From Lachnospiraceae bacterium (GTDB taxonomy: Bacteria > Bacillota > Clostridia > Lachnospirales > Lachnospiraceae), in contig SVEE01000005.1 of NCBI GenBank assembly GCA_015057525.1, positions 1 to 64,000 on the forward strand: a stretch of DNA of 64,000 bases. The letters run 5' to 3'. The notes beneath the pieces are model-generated. The model saw nothing but the letters and a program-made list of their open reading frames with translations. It was not told where the DNA came from and ran no database searches. The stretch's first letter is position 1. The number at the start of each line of letters is the position of its first letter. A program made the position numbers and the translations under genes. Below, one piece after another: positions 1-11,641 of this stretch.

Positions 1-2
1 TA

Positions 3-74
3 TTTGATATGAGTGAATATTTTGAAAAGGCTCCACAAATCAAAAGAACACTTGCTATAAGAGGTGCTGCATAG
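3..74 (+). CDS. 3' end of a truncated CDS (…FDMSEYFEKAPQIKRTLAIRGAA*), product unknown
   Basis: Open frame from window edge to TAG at 72-74; too short to identify. Confidence 0.35.
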   Translation, partial: FDMSEYFEKAPQIKRTLAIRGAA

Positions 75-190
75 CACATGAATTAATTAACCGAAAGGAA
101 TTTACACACAAAAATGGACTTGACTAAGATTTTTTCTATATACCCTATTGTCAATTATTTCCTTACATAAATGTATCGAAATTGGAAATG

Positions 191-227
191 TTGGGTATAT
201 ATAATATTTTTTTCTCTATAGACCCAA
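191..227. repeat. GGGTATA…TATAGACCC imperfect hairpin repeat (family copy 1)
   Basis: ttgggtatatataatatttttttctctatagacccaa; resembles copies at 17510, 17602 and 48409. Confidence 0.5.
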
Positions 228-277
228 TTGCCATATTAAATTAACCTGAGCAGTGCTCATTACTTCCCTTTATTACT

Positions 278-414
278 CCTGAGCCCAGACTACCTCGTCT
301 TCGTTTCACTTCGACTCGGTATTGGGCTTCGCCCAATGCCAGAAATAAAGAAAGACTTCGTATGAGTGCAAGCACTCTACGAAGTCTTTCTTTATTTCTA
401 ACGCTGGGCTCAGG
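278..414 (-). other. Multi-branched (cloverleaf-like) structured element just 3' of groEL; includes probable terminator hairpin
   Basis: Perfect 11-bp outer arms cctgagcccag (278-288)/ctgggctcagg (404-414); 22-bp perfect stem 341-362/378-399 capped by gagtgc-aa-gcactc; hairpin attgggc-ttc-gcccaat 321-337. Confidence 0.75.
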
Positions 415-418
415 GTAA

Positions 419-2059
<1,641 letters not shown>

Positions 2060-2119
2060 CTAGTTATATCAATTTTATTTATAAGATATTTAAAACATTT
2101 GCATATCTTAGTGGATTTC

Positions 2120-2422
<303 letters not shown>

Positions 2423-2440
2423 TTATTAATCTTATTTGTT

Positions 2441-2467
2441 TTAGCACTCACTTCATCCGAGTGCTAA
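2441..2467. promoter_or_regulatory. CIRCE operator (HrcA site) for groES-groEL
   Basis: TTAGCACTC-N9-GAGTGCTAA perfect inverted repeat upstream of groES. Confidence 0.97.
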
Positions 2468-2586
2468 CATATTTTATATTGTACCTATTTTCTGGAAAAA
2501 ATCAACCCTTTTATGGTAATTTAACAAATAATACACAATTTTATTTTCGGAATCATTTTTATATCCAAATTTGAACCATAAAAAAC

Positions 2587-3471
2587 TTACTTGCCAAGGC
2601 CATTTTCTCGCCCATAATGGAATAAATATTGTTGTGCATAACCTGCATATTTCCCAAATTTTTCATAGGCAAAGCTTTCAATTACTTCCTTTTTTGTATC
2701 CTGATTAAAATACATATACTCCATAATTCTTTTCATCCAAACATCAACAGGAAAAGCATCTGTAAAACCAAGACCAAACAGCAATACACAATTGGCAACC
2801 TTCTCGCCTACTCCTTTTATTGTCATAAGCTTTTCTCTTGCCTCATCAGCTGTCATACCAAGAAGTATATCCGCCGTAATCTCCCCACTATAAACTTTTT
2901 CTACAGCATTTCTAATATATGGTGCTCTAAATCCAACCTTACATTCCCTCAGTTCCTCCTCGCTTACCTCATAAAGCCTTTCAACTGTTGGAAATGTATA
3001 TCCTGTAAAATTATTATCAAGAACAACTCTGTTGCCATAACGCTCAGATAATGTATGCACTATCTGTTTTATATGAGGAATCTGCTTGTTTTGGGATATG
3101 ATAAATGAAATAAGTGTTTCAAAAAACTCCTGTCTCAATATTCGTATGCCCTGTTTAGCTTCTACAGCTTGTAATAATCTTTCATCCACAGATAAAATAT
3201 GCGACTTTATAATGGCATAATCTGTGTCTAAATCAAAATAAGATTTCCAAATATTTTCATAATCTTCCATTGATGTATTAAATAAAGTTATTCTAGTATT
3301 GCCTTCCTGTTTCACATGCAGAACTCGTCCATAAGCAGACAAAACATATTCCTTTTCATCTATCTTGTTAAAGTGGAAACATTGGCCACATTCCAGCACG
3401 TCTTCAATGTCAAAATCTTTAATCTCATCAATTATTAGATTTTTATCTTCACTGTAAATATTCATATTCAT
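2587..3471 (-). CDS. 8-oxoguanine DNA glycosylase (OGG1-type HhH-GPD)
   Basis: HhH motif IKGVGEKVANCVLLFGLGFTDAFPVDVWMKR with catalytic Lys/Asp context. Confidence 0.88.
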   Translation of the reverse strand: MNMNIYSEDKNLIIDEIKDFDIEDVLECGQCFHFNKIDEKEYVLSAYGRVLHVKQEGNTRITLFNTSMEDYENIWKSYFDLDTDYAIIKSHILSVDERLLQAVEAKQGIRILRQEFFETLISFIISQNKQIPHIKQIVHTLSERYGNRVVLDNNFTGYTFPTVERLYEVSEEELRECKVGFRAPYIRNAVEKVYSGEITADILLGMTADEAREKLMTIKGVGEKVANCVLLFGLGFTDAFPVDVWMKRIMEYMYFNQDTKKEVIESFAYEKFGKYAGYAQQYLFHYGRENGLGK

Positions 3472-3573
3472 ACTCCCTAAAAAATATGACTATATTTTCT
3501 TATCTTAGTTTGTTTTTTAACCAGTTGTATTATATAATATTATCAACTATAAATCCATAAAAAGGAGAAAAAT

Positions 3574-4290
3574 ATGGCCGAACAATTATACACTATTCCC
3601 GTTAACGACGCATTTGACTCAGAGTGTGAATGTCCAATATGCGCCATGCATAAGGAACTAGAGCAAAATGCCATCGAATATACCATGGGACCAAGCTATA
3701 TGGAGGATGACAACAGAGCATTGACAGATAAATTAGGCTTTTGTAGTCACCATGTGCGTATACTATATGGTGAAAAAAACCGCTTAGGTCTTGCCCTTAT
3801 GTTGAAAACTCATACAGATAAAACTATTAAGGATTTAAAGGCACTTAGCGAGAATAAACCTATTGCTTCTGGTGGTCTTTTCAAAAAGCAAGTTGCATCA
3901 TCAGTTGGTGACTACATTAAACAGCTTGAGGACAGTTGTTTTATATGCGATAGAATCAACGGAACATTTAACAGATATATAGATACTATTTTCCACTTAT
4001 GGAAGAAAGAACCTAGTTTCAAAGACAAGTTTAAAAACTGCAAGGGTTTTTGTACATATCATTACGGAATCTTATATGATTATGGGAGCACAAAACTTTC
4101 TAAGGACGCCTATCAAGAGTTCTTAGATATTTTAAACAAGGTATACTTCGACAATATGGAACGCGTTAACGGAGATATAGGATGGTTCATCGACAAATTT
4201 GACTATAGATTCAAAAACGAACCATGGAAAAATTCAAAAGACGCTCTCCCACGAGGAATCATCAAGACAAACCATACCATAATAGAATAG
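3574..4290 (+). CDS. DUF6062 family protein
   Basis: Cys-rich CxCPIC and GFCxxH motifs, TIPVNDAFDSECECPICAMHKELE. Confidence 0.7.
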   Translation: MAEQLYTIPVNDAFDSECECPICAMHKELEQNAIEYTMGPSYMEDDNRALTDKLGFCSHHVRILYGEKNRLGLALMLKTHTDKTIKDLKALSENKPIASGGLFKKQVASSVGDYIKQLEDSCFICDRINGTFNRYIDTIFHLWKKEPSFKDKFKNCKGFCTYHYGILYDYGSTKLSKDAYQEFLDILNKVYFDNMERVNGDIGWFIDKFDYRFKNEPWKNSKDALPRGIIKTNHTIIE

Positions 4291-4302
4291 TTTTGCGTAA
4301 AT

Positions 4303-4341
4303 AAAGAGAAGCAAGTGCTTATCTAGCACTCGCTTCTCTTT
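4303..4341. terminator. Bidirectional terminator hairpin between convergent genes
   Basis: aaagagaagcaagtgctt…agcactcgcttctcttt inverted repeat; overlaps 3' end of the minus-strand CDS. Confidence 0.7.
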
Positions 4342-5029
4342 TACTACTATCTATAAATGTAGCTGCAATTTCAGCCACCTGTTTAGTAGTTGTTTCCATT
4401 ATACCCTTTTTCTCTATATAATTGCCATTCTTATCTTTAGGGTAATTCTCCTTTAAGTAATCCCTATATTGATTAAGCTTTCCTTCATAAATAAACTCCA
4501 ACTCATCCCATACTCTGAAATCTTCAGGTCTGGCAAGTCCTGGTTTTTTGTTAAACATTTTGACTCCAGCCTTATCTAATACATGGAAAACGAACTGCGA
4601 ACAAAAATAATTATATTTTCTTTCAACAGCCTTGTTAAACACAACACCAAATATACCAATGTAATTATAACCATAAAAGGCTCTATCCTTTTTAAATTTT
4701 TCTAATATCTCAAGAACCTTTCTATGTTGTTCCTCAGTTATCCATAATCTTGCAATTTTACATGTAGTTCCTACATCTCTACCAAAAACTCCAGTGGTTA
4801 TATCCTCAGAAATAAATCCACAGTCAAATGGATTTCTGAGTTTCTTTCTAGCAAAACTATACATCTCCTTAAGTTCCAAATCTAAAGCAAGTGATGTATG
4901 AGCATATGGCTCTCTGGTCCACATTTTAATAACTGTAGACGGTAATGTCGATGTTTTAGACACTAATATATACACACATTTAGTTTTTCTATTTGATTTT
5001 TTCTTCTTTTTCGAAGTTTTATTAGCCAT
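4319..5029 (-). CDS. Putative permuted papain-like (NlpC/P60 / YiiX-like) cysteine peptidase fold protein
   Basis: Conserved H (AHTSLALD) and later C (YFCSQFVFHVLDKAG); basic N-terminus. Confidence 0.5.
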   Translation of the reverse strand: MANKTSKKKKKSNRKTKCVYILVSKTSTLPSTVIKMWTREPYAHTSLALDLELKEMYSFARKKLRNPFDCGFISEDITTGVFGRDVGTTCKIARLWITEEQHRKVLEILEKFKKDRAFYGYNYIGIFGVVFNKAVERKYNYFCSQFVFHVLDKAGVKMFNKKPGLARPEDFRVWDELEFIYEGKLNQYRDYLKENYPKDKNGNYIEKKGIMETTTKQVAEIAATFIDSSKREASAR

Positions 5030-5050
5030 AAAACACCCCAGTATTTTGAT

Positions 5051-5914
5051 TTATCTGAAAGCAGATTTCTTGTTCACTTCTTCTTTTATTATTTCTTTAA
5101 GTTTTAATGCTTCTTCCTTTAATCTGTTATTGGTAGTCCTTGATGTAATAACATCTCCAAGAAGCTTAATCGCCTCATCGTGCTTTTTAAGTCTTCTTGC
5201 CAAATCAGACAATACATATTTAAGTGTATTTTCATCCATTCCTGCAATAGGAAATTGCTCACTGGAAATAGCTCTAACAAATCCTTCGTATGCATTTTGA
5301 ACACATTCTAATTCGTCCTTATACAATTCTTTAAATTCCTCACTCTGAGGGTCAAGTGTTAAGCGCTTTCCTCTAATAACCCAAGCAAGTTTAAGACATG
5401 TATAGGCTCTCTCTCCATTCTTAGCCTGTTTAACCATAGAACATATTAGAGCAAGCTTATAACGTGTAATTGCATAGTCATATGAATATATATCATCTGT
5501 ACAGCTATCAAGTCCTCTAAATGACATTCCCACCTGTTCATGAATAGTCTTAATTTGTCTAGATGAGAGCTTACCAAAATATCTTGAAAGAGATGAATAT
5601 CCACACTTATCACAAGCAATTACATCATACTTAAGTGGGTCCATAAACTCATATATTGGTCTAAGATCCATATCCTTGTCTACAATTTTAATTTTGCCCG
5701 CTCTTACACACTTAGCCACAAAACTCATATCACAGACCGGACATGTAAACCTCTTATCAAAAAGCACTTCCGATTCTCTTTCTTCAGGAGTCTTCTGATT
5801 AACTTCAGATTCTACCTTATTATAGGCAGAAGTCACTTTATTTTCTTCAATTATACTACTTGTGTCCTTGTATTTTCCAAGGCCAAATTTATCCATTCCT
5901 GAAAAAAGTCCCAT
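5051..5914 (-). CDS. DUF2225 family protein
   Basis: FTCPVCDMSFVAKCVRAGKIKIVDKDMDLRPIYEFMDPLKYDVIACDKCGYSSLSRYF. Confidence 0.8.
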   Translation of the reverse strand: MGLFSGMDKFGLGKYKDTSSIIEENKVTSAYNKVESEVNQKTPEERESEVLFDKRFTCPVCDMSFVAKCVRAGKIKIVDKDMDLRPIYEFMDPLKYDVIACDKCGYSSLSRYFGKLSSRQIKTIHEQVGMSFRGLDSCTDDIYSYDYAITRYKLALICSMVKQAKNGERAYTCLKLAWVIRGKRLTLDPQSEEFKELYKDELECVQNAYEGFVRAISSEQFPIAGMDENTLKYVLSDLARRLKKHDEAIKLLGDVITSRTTNNRLKEEALKLKEIIKEEVNKKSAFR

Positions 5915-5924
5915 GCTTTACCTC

Positions 5925-7586
5925 CTAATTTGGTTTGTAAGAACTTTTAAGAGATACAATTCTGTTAAATACTAACTTATCTTCTGTTGTATCCTTTATA
6001 TCCACACAAAAATAGCCATGTCTTAAGAACTGGAAAGAATCACCTTTCTTTGCATCTGCAAAAGCTGCCTCAAGCTTACAATTTGAAAGAACTGTCTTAG
6101 AGTTAGGGTTAAAATTCAATGTTCCGTCATCATTTAACTTACCCTTCTCTTCATCAACTAAATTCTCATATAATCTAACCTCTGCATCAACTGCACTCTC
6201 TGCTGATACCCAGTGGATGGTACCCTTTACCTTACGTCCTTCAAATCCAGAACCACTTCTTGTCTCTGGATCATAAGTACAATGTACCTCTGTTATATTA
6301 CCATTCTCATCCTTCTTAAAATCCACACATTTAACAAAGTATGCACCTTTAAGTCTAACCTCATTACCTGGGAACAATCTAAAATATTTCTTAGGTGGTT
6401 CCTCCATGAAGTCCTCTCTTTCAATGTAAAGTTCTCTGCTAAATGCTACTTTTCTAGTACCTCCATCAGGATTCTCCTGGTTGTTATCTATATCAAAGTA
6501 CTCAACCTGACCTTCTGGATAGTTATCAATCACAAGTTTAATCGGGTCAATTACAGCCATCATTCTGTTAGCCTTAAGCTTAAGATCTTCTCTTATACAG
6601 TACTCAAGCATAGCATAATCTGATGAACTCTGCGCCTTAGATACACCAGACAACTCCATAAACAACTTGATTGATTCTGGAGTAAATCCTCTTCTTCTTA
6701 GTGCAGAAAGAGAAACAAGTCTTGGGTCATCCCATCCATCAACCACACCATCTTCAACAAGTTTTTTGATATATCTCTTACCTGTAACAACATTAGTAAG
6801 ATAAAGCTTAGCAAATTCAATCTGTCTAGGTGGATTCTCGTATTCAAGCTCTGTCACAACCCAATCATAGAGTGGTCTGTGGTCCTCAAACTCAAGAGTA
6901 CAAATAGAATGAGTAATTCCTTCTATTGCATCCTCAATTGGATGTGCAAAGTCATACATAGGATAGATACACCACTTATCTCCTGTATTATGGTGAGTCA
7001 TTCTAGCAATACGATAGATAACTGGATCTCTCATATTAATGTTAGGACTCGCCATATCTATTTTAGCTCTAAGAACCTTTGAGCCATCTGGGAATTCACC
7101 ATTTTTCATAGCCTCAAAAAGCTGTAAATTTTCTTCAACTGTTCTGTCTCTATATGGACTGTTTTTACCAGGATTTTCAAAATCTCCTCTATATTCTCTG
7201 ATTTCCTCAGCTGAAAGATCGCATACAAATGCTTTGCCTTTCTTAATAAGTTTAACAGCAGCCTCATACATAGCATCAAAATAATCAGATGCAAAGAAAA
7301 CCTTGTCTCCAAAATCTGCACCTAACCATTTGATATCGTCAGTTATAGACTGAACAAATTCTGTCTTTTCCTTAGTTGGATTTGTATCATCAAATCTAAA
7401 ATTAAATGTTCCGTTATATTTTTTAGCAAGACCATAGTTTAAAAGTATAGACTTAGCGTGTCCAATATGAAGATAACCGTTTGGTTCTGGTGGGAATCTT
7501 GTTACAACCTTAGTATATTTTCCCTCTTTTAAGTCCTTATCTATTTCCTGCTCTATAAAATTTCTTGAGATAACTTCGCCTTCCAT
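5925..7586 (-). CDS. glnS: Glutamine--tRNA ligase
   Basis: [18 protein letters not shown] (HIGH) and class I GlnRS features. Confidence 0.97.
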   Translation of the reverse strand: MEGEVISRNFIEQEIDKDLKEGKYTKVVTRFPPEPNGYLHIGHAKSILLNYGLAKKYNGTFNFRFDDTNPTKEKTEFVQSITDDIKWLGADFGDKVFFASDYFDAMYEAAVKLIKKGKAFVCDLSAEEIREYRGDFENPGKNSPYRDRTVEENLQLFEAMKNGEFPDGSKVLRAKIDMASPNINMRDPVIYRIARMTHHNTGDKWCIYPMYDFAHPIEDAIEGITHSICTLEFEDHRPLYDWVVTELEYENPPRQIEFAKLYLTNVVTGKRYIKKLVEDGVVDGWDDPRLVSLSALRRRGFTPESIKLFMELSGVSKAQSSSDYAMLEYCIREDLKLKANRMMAVIDPIKLVIDNYPEGQVEYFDIDNNQENPDGGTRKVAFSRELYIEREDFMEEPPKKYFRLFPGNEVRLKGAYFVKCVDFKKDENGNITEVHCTYDPETRSGSGFEGRKVKGTIHWVSAESAVDAEVRLYENLVDEEKGKLNDDGTLNFNPNSKTVLSNCKLEAAFADAKKGDSFQFLRHGYFCVDIKDTTEDKLVFNRIVSLKSSYKPN

Positions 7587-7676
7587 GTAAGCCTCCTCAT
7601 CCTCTTTTTTAATAAATTTACACCGTTTCTAATAATATCACTATTTGTTAATTACGTCAATTTTACAGCTATAAGC

Positions 7677-9587
7677 TTAGTGTTGTGATTCATCACTAAA
7701 TGCACTGTCTTTGTCCACATCATAGTTTTCTTTAATTTTTGAATTTATTGCTGCAGACTGTTTTTCAAACTCATTGTATGCTTCATCCTGAGTTTTTCTT
7801 TCAGTTTCTTCCTTATCTAAATCAACAATCTCAGAAATCACTTGTACATCTATCCTTGATGTATCATCATCAGATGGGTCAGTATCTTGAAGCTTTATAG
7901 TATCTATAGGTGCATTTACATCTACAGTCTCCTCTTCTTCAACATCGTTTTCATTTTTCGCCTCTATAATTTCTTCTTCTATAGATTTACCCTGTTTTTT
8001 CTTAGATTTCTTATCTTCTTTTACATCACCTATTGTATCAAGAGCCTCATGATTGACCTTTCCTCCTGTAACATTTACAAGCTGTTCAATCATTACCTCC
8101 GCATCTTCCAATTCATTCTTATACTTCTTTGATTTGATTCCAACACTTATAAGAATTACTATCAACAGAAGAATTAAAGCTCCTGCACCTATACAAATAT
8201 ATAACACATTCTGCTTAGTGAAAAATGTTTCTTCCTTAGGCTCGGTAGGCACATCTGTCATGGTTGCATCTGAAGCTGTTGCTGTGTACATTATGTTTCC
8301 ATCCTCAACCATTCCTGAATATCTAAGAAACGTTCCTTCTGCCATATCGTAAAGATAAAAGCCCTCTTCAGCGTCAATATTCATAGCATATACTACATAT
8401 ATATCACTGTCAGTGATGCTAGAGGATTTAAACGCGGAAACCTTCTTACCATTAATTGTAATCTCTTCCGGTGTAAATGTGGCAGGAACCGTAACATCAT
8501 CTGGAACAGACATAATAATATATCTATTATAATTTGGGGAATACTCATTGTACGGAATAAATTCGTCTGTCTCTGCTCTATATATATACCAGTAGTTCTT
8601 AAGGTTCTCGTCCTGCAAACACACAAGAACAATCTTTTTGTTTGGGGATTCAAATGCCAAAACCTCCCAATCCTTATACTGCATTGTGGTTGACGAATAG
8701 CCTTCTGGAACACTAAGTCCTAAAACATCTGTAATAAATGTATACTCTGTTCCATCAATAGTAGCCTTTGCTACACCAGCCTCGTCACCTACGATTACAT
8801 TTAAAATATAAATCTTAACAGCACCATTTTCAGCAGTTACAATAACTTTAACTGTATTTGAACCCGGCTTTAATTCATCTGCTCCTGTAACATTTGTAGA
8901 TGCGTTACTATCTTCTGTTTCAGCACTTACTATTATGCTTGTTTGATCCTCTTCCAAATTAACTGTATACGATGTAACATCATATGAAAATTCTGGTTCA
9001 AGTTCTCCCGGAGAAACCTGAAGAGACACAAGATTGCAGTTAGCTGACTTTTGTTCTTCTGTAGTTTCATCATCAGAAGGCGCCTCCGTAGTTGGAGCTT
9101 GTGTGGTTGGTTCATCGTTGGAAGGTGCTTCTGTAGTTGGTGCCTCTGTTGTAGGCTCTTCCGTTGCAACAGTTACATTTGCACCAGCATGAGAAATAGA
9201 AAGCTGATTATAATCTATATCATAAACCTCTGTTCCACTTGTAGATACATAACAGTTTCCATTGCCAACAGCTGTAAATGTAAGTGTTGTGGAACCTGTT
9301 CCACCACAAAGAGTGATTGTTCCTCCAGAGCCATTTGCCTGAGCAGCACCACTGCCTGACACAAACTGAAGAACACTTGCATCATAGGTCAAATAAATAG
9401 TGTACTGGGAAACAGTAGAACCGCTTACAGAAACCGTAACAGATACATTCTGCCCAATACTTACACTACTAGAGGACAATGCTATAACAACAGATGCATC
9501 CTCTGCTTTAGAATCAATAAATGGTAAATTTATACCCATAATCAAAATCAGAAATACCGCTATTATGTTCCTTAACTTCTTAAACAT
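7677..9587 (-). CDS. Membrane-anchored cohesin-domain protein with cadherin-like beta-sandwich domain, Thr/Pro linker, TM helix and acidic cytoplasmic tail
   Basis: Signal peptide; cohesin-like VVIALSSSSVSIGQNVSVTVSVSG…YTIYLTYDASVLQFVSG; cadherin-like LVSLQVSPGELEPEFSYDVTSYTVNL; TM YICIGAGALILLLIVILISVG; start moved to ATG 9587 behind GGAGG. Confidence 0.78.
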   Translation of the reverse strand: MFKKLRNIIAVFLILIMGINLPFIDSKAEDASVVIALSSSSVSIGQNVSVTVSVSGSTVSQYTIYLTYDASVLQFVSGSGAAQANGSGGTITLCGGTGSTTLTFTAVGNGNCYVSTSGTEVYDIDYNQLSISHAGANVTVATEEPTTEAPTTEAPSNDEPTTQAPTTEAPSDDETTEEQKSANCNLVSLQVSPGELEPEFSYDVTSYTVNLEEDQTSIIVSAETEDSNASTNVTGADELKPGSNTVKVIVTAENGAVKIYILNVIVGDEAGVAKATIDGTEYTFITDVLGLSVPEGYSSTTMQYKDWEVLAFESPNKKIVLVCLQDENLKNYWYIYRAETDEFIPYNEYSPNYNRYIIMSVPDDVTVPATFTPEEITINGKKVSAFKSSSITDSDIYVVYAMNIDAEEGFYLYDMAEGTFLRYSGMVEDGNIMYTATASDATMTDVPTEPKEETFFTKQNVLYICIGAGALILLLIVILISVGIKSKKYKNELEDAEVMIEQLVNVTGGKVNHEALDTIGDVKEDKKSKKKQGKSIEEEIIEAKNENDVEEEETVDVNAPIDTIKLQDTDPSDDDTSRIDVQVISEIVDLDKEETERKTQDEAYNEFEKQSAAINSKIKENYDVDKDSAFSDESQH

Positions 9588-9605
9588 ATTCTTCCTCCAC
9601 ATGTA

Positions 9606-11474
9606 CTAATTAGTAATAATTTCTAGACCAACTATATGTCTTTGTATTCTAACGATGTCTAAAACCGATATTTTACCATCCTGATTTAAATCTCCTACAG
9701 CCATTATATTTTCATCTGAAGCATCAAGTCCAACTATAATACGCTGTAGCTTAACAATATCCAATACATTTATCTTACCATCACCATTAAGGTCTCCTAC
9801 AGACGAAACGGTAGGTGTTGTATCTGTTGTTGTATCAGAGGCTGTGCCTCTTACTACAGTAAGAGTATATGTTCTTACATTACCACTTTGAGCAGTAACA
9901 TTAATCGTTATTTTGTTTGTTCCTAGCGCTAGGCTAATAGAACCAGTACCTGAAATCTTGGCATAACTATTAACAGTTGAAGCTGATACAACTATTCTAT
10001 CTACAGATTCAGGTATAATAAGTGAATATTCCGTTGTGTTATTTATGCTAAATGAAGGTGTAAGAGAATATCCATCTACAGTAAGGCTACTCAACCAATT
10101 ATTGGGGTTTCCAGAATCCGCAGGCTTAGAGCATGCAGTATCAGGCATGTTGTTATATACTGGAATTTCGAAAACCATGGAGGAACCAAGTAAATTATTT
10201 TTCTTGTATGCATCATAGTTTGTAAGACATTCTGAAGCAGGTGCCTGCACATTACTCATGTACTGGTGACTAAACAGACATGACTGATTAGTTACATTGA
10301 ACTTCTGCGTATAAAGTGTATTTTGTCCAACAGAAATATATGATGTTCCTAAAAACTGAGCACCACCAATTATTGATTTAGATACTGAATTCCATGGTCT
10401 TCCGTAAGAACCTGACTTAGACGCCCAATCAAGACCTTTCAATACCGCTGAACCATCAGCAGAATCATAGGCACCTATATTATAATAATTATATATTCCA
10501 GGATACTGAGCACTTGAACCATTAGCTGCAATACCTGCTGTTGCTCCCATTTCTATTCTGATTCTTGATGCAATGTGATATGGACTTACTCCACTTTGGG
10601 CAGCAGCATCCATAATTATCTGAGCATATGTCTTTGTTTCCCCCTGTGGTACAGTATTGGACATAAATGTCCCTTGAAGAATCGCTTCAACACCAAGTTC
10701 ATTTTGCACGCCCTGCTGATAAGATAAGCTCTCAAATACAAATATATAATTCTCATAAAGATATGTTCTTGGGTCAAGATAATATGTAACTAATTCATCT
10801 GACGCTGCAAACCATGTGGAACCATCATATGGACTCCACTTATCTGTAGCACAATTATAACCTACAGATGTAGAACGCCAGTTGTAATGAGGATAACTAC
10901 TTGAAGTACCAACAAGATTTTTCACCTGACCAGTTTTATTACATTCATTATCAAGAAGTGTCTTCCACTCTATTCCAGTCTGAACTGCTCTAAACTCCCA
11001 ATTAGGGTATTTCTCATGTATTGCTCTGAGCATAACCTTGTAGCTTTCTGGAAAGCCCTCTGCTGCCAATTTCGCTTCAAAGTCTGTATCACCTGAAGGT
11101 GTAGCAGGCGTTTCAGGTTGAACAGACGGTTGCTCTTCTGGCTGGGTTTCATTTATAACAACATACTGAGACGATACATAACCTGTATATCCTATACCGT
11201 TATAAGTCAAAGAAACCTGATACCAAGCAGAATTAGTAGTATCTAATATTGTAAGCTCATTTCCTCCATGTAAAAAAATAACATTTCCATTATTATCCTT
11301 TATGGGATTTCCCCCTGGCGTTTCTCTAAAATATACATAACTTGCATTATCTTTTATCTTTCCTGTAGTCGCCGCATAAGAATCCATATCATGGCAAACT
11401 GGATTGACCAATAAAAGCACCATAACAAACGCCATCACCATATATATTGTTTTAAACGTTCTTTTGTGACTCAT
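9606..11474 (-). CDS. Secreted SH3b / N-acetylglucosaminidase with cadherin-like domain and C-terminal type I dockerin
   Basis: Dockerin duplicated Ca-binding repeats GDLNGDGKINVLDIVKLQRIIVG and GDLNQDGKISVLDIVRIQRHIVG; glucosaminidase-like QGTFMSNTVPQGETKTYAQIIMDAAAQSGVSPYHIASRIRIEMG. Confidence 0.85.
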   Translation of the reverse strand: MSHKRTFKTIYMVMAFVMVLLLVNPVCHDMDSYAATTGKIKDNASYVYFRETPGGNPIKDNNGNVIFLHGGNELTILDTTNSAWYQVSLTYNGIGYTGYVSSQYVVINETQPEEQPSVQPETPATPSGDTDFEAKLAAEGFPESYKVMLRAIHEKYPNWEFRAVQTGIEWKTLLDNECNKTGQVKNLVGTSSSYPHYNWRSTSVGYNCATDKWSPYDGSTWFAASDELVTYYLDPRTYLYENYIFVFESLSYQQGVQNELGVEAILQGTFMSNTVPQGETKTYAQIIMDAAAQSGVSPYHIASRIRIEMGATAGIAANGSSAQYPGIYNYYNIGAYDSADGSAVLKGLDWASKSGSYGRPWNSVSKSIIGGAQFLGTSYISVGQNTLYTQKFNVTNQSCLFSHQYMSNVQAPASECLTNYDAYKKNNLLGSSMVFEIPVYNNMPDTACSKPADSGNPNNWLSSLTVDGYSLTPSFSINNTTEYSLIIPESVDRIVVSASTVNSYAKISGTGSISLALGTNKITINVTAQSGNVRTYTLTVVRGTASDTTTDTTPTVSSVGDLNGDGKINVLDIVKLQRIIVGLDASDENIMAVGDLNQDGKISVLDIVRIQRHIVGLEIITN

Positions 11475-11595
11475 TCTAATACTCCATAAATTATGTAAAC
11501 TTAAACAAACTTATACATGTACAAGTATAACACAATATATTGTAGTTGCAAAGAAAAATATATACAAATCCCCCTATTTCTCATGTTTTTTTCAC

Positions 11596-11635
11596 AATAA
11601 AGAAGGATGGATTAAATAATCCATCCTTCTTTATT
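11596..11635. terminator. Terminator-like perfect 19-bp inverted repeat
   Basis: aataaagaaggatggatta-aa-taatccatccttctttatt, directly 3' of the LRR gene. Confidence 0.85.
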
Positions 11636-11641
11636 AATCTC

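Noticed and set aside
9051-9359. Cys-rich 102-aa plus-strand ORF
   Set aside because: Antisense of the Thr/Ala/Pro linker and cohesin domain; Cys/Ser/Trp content arises from complementing Thr/Ala/Pro codons.
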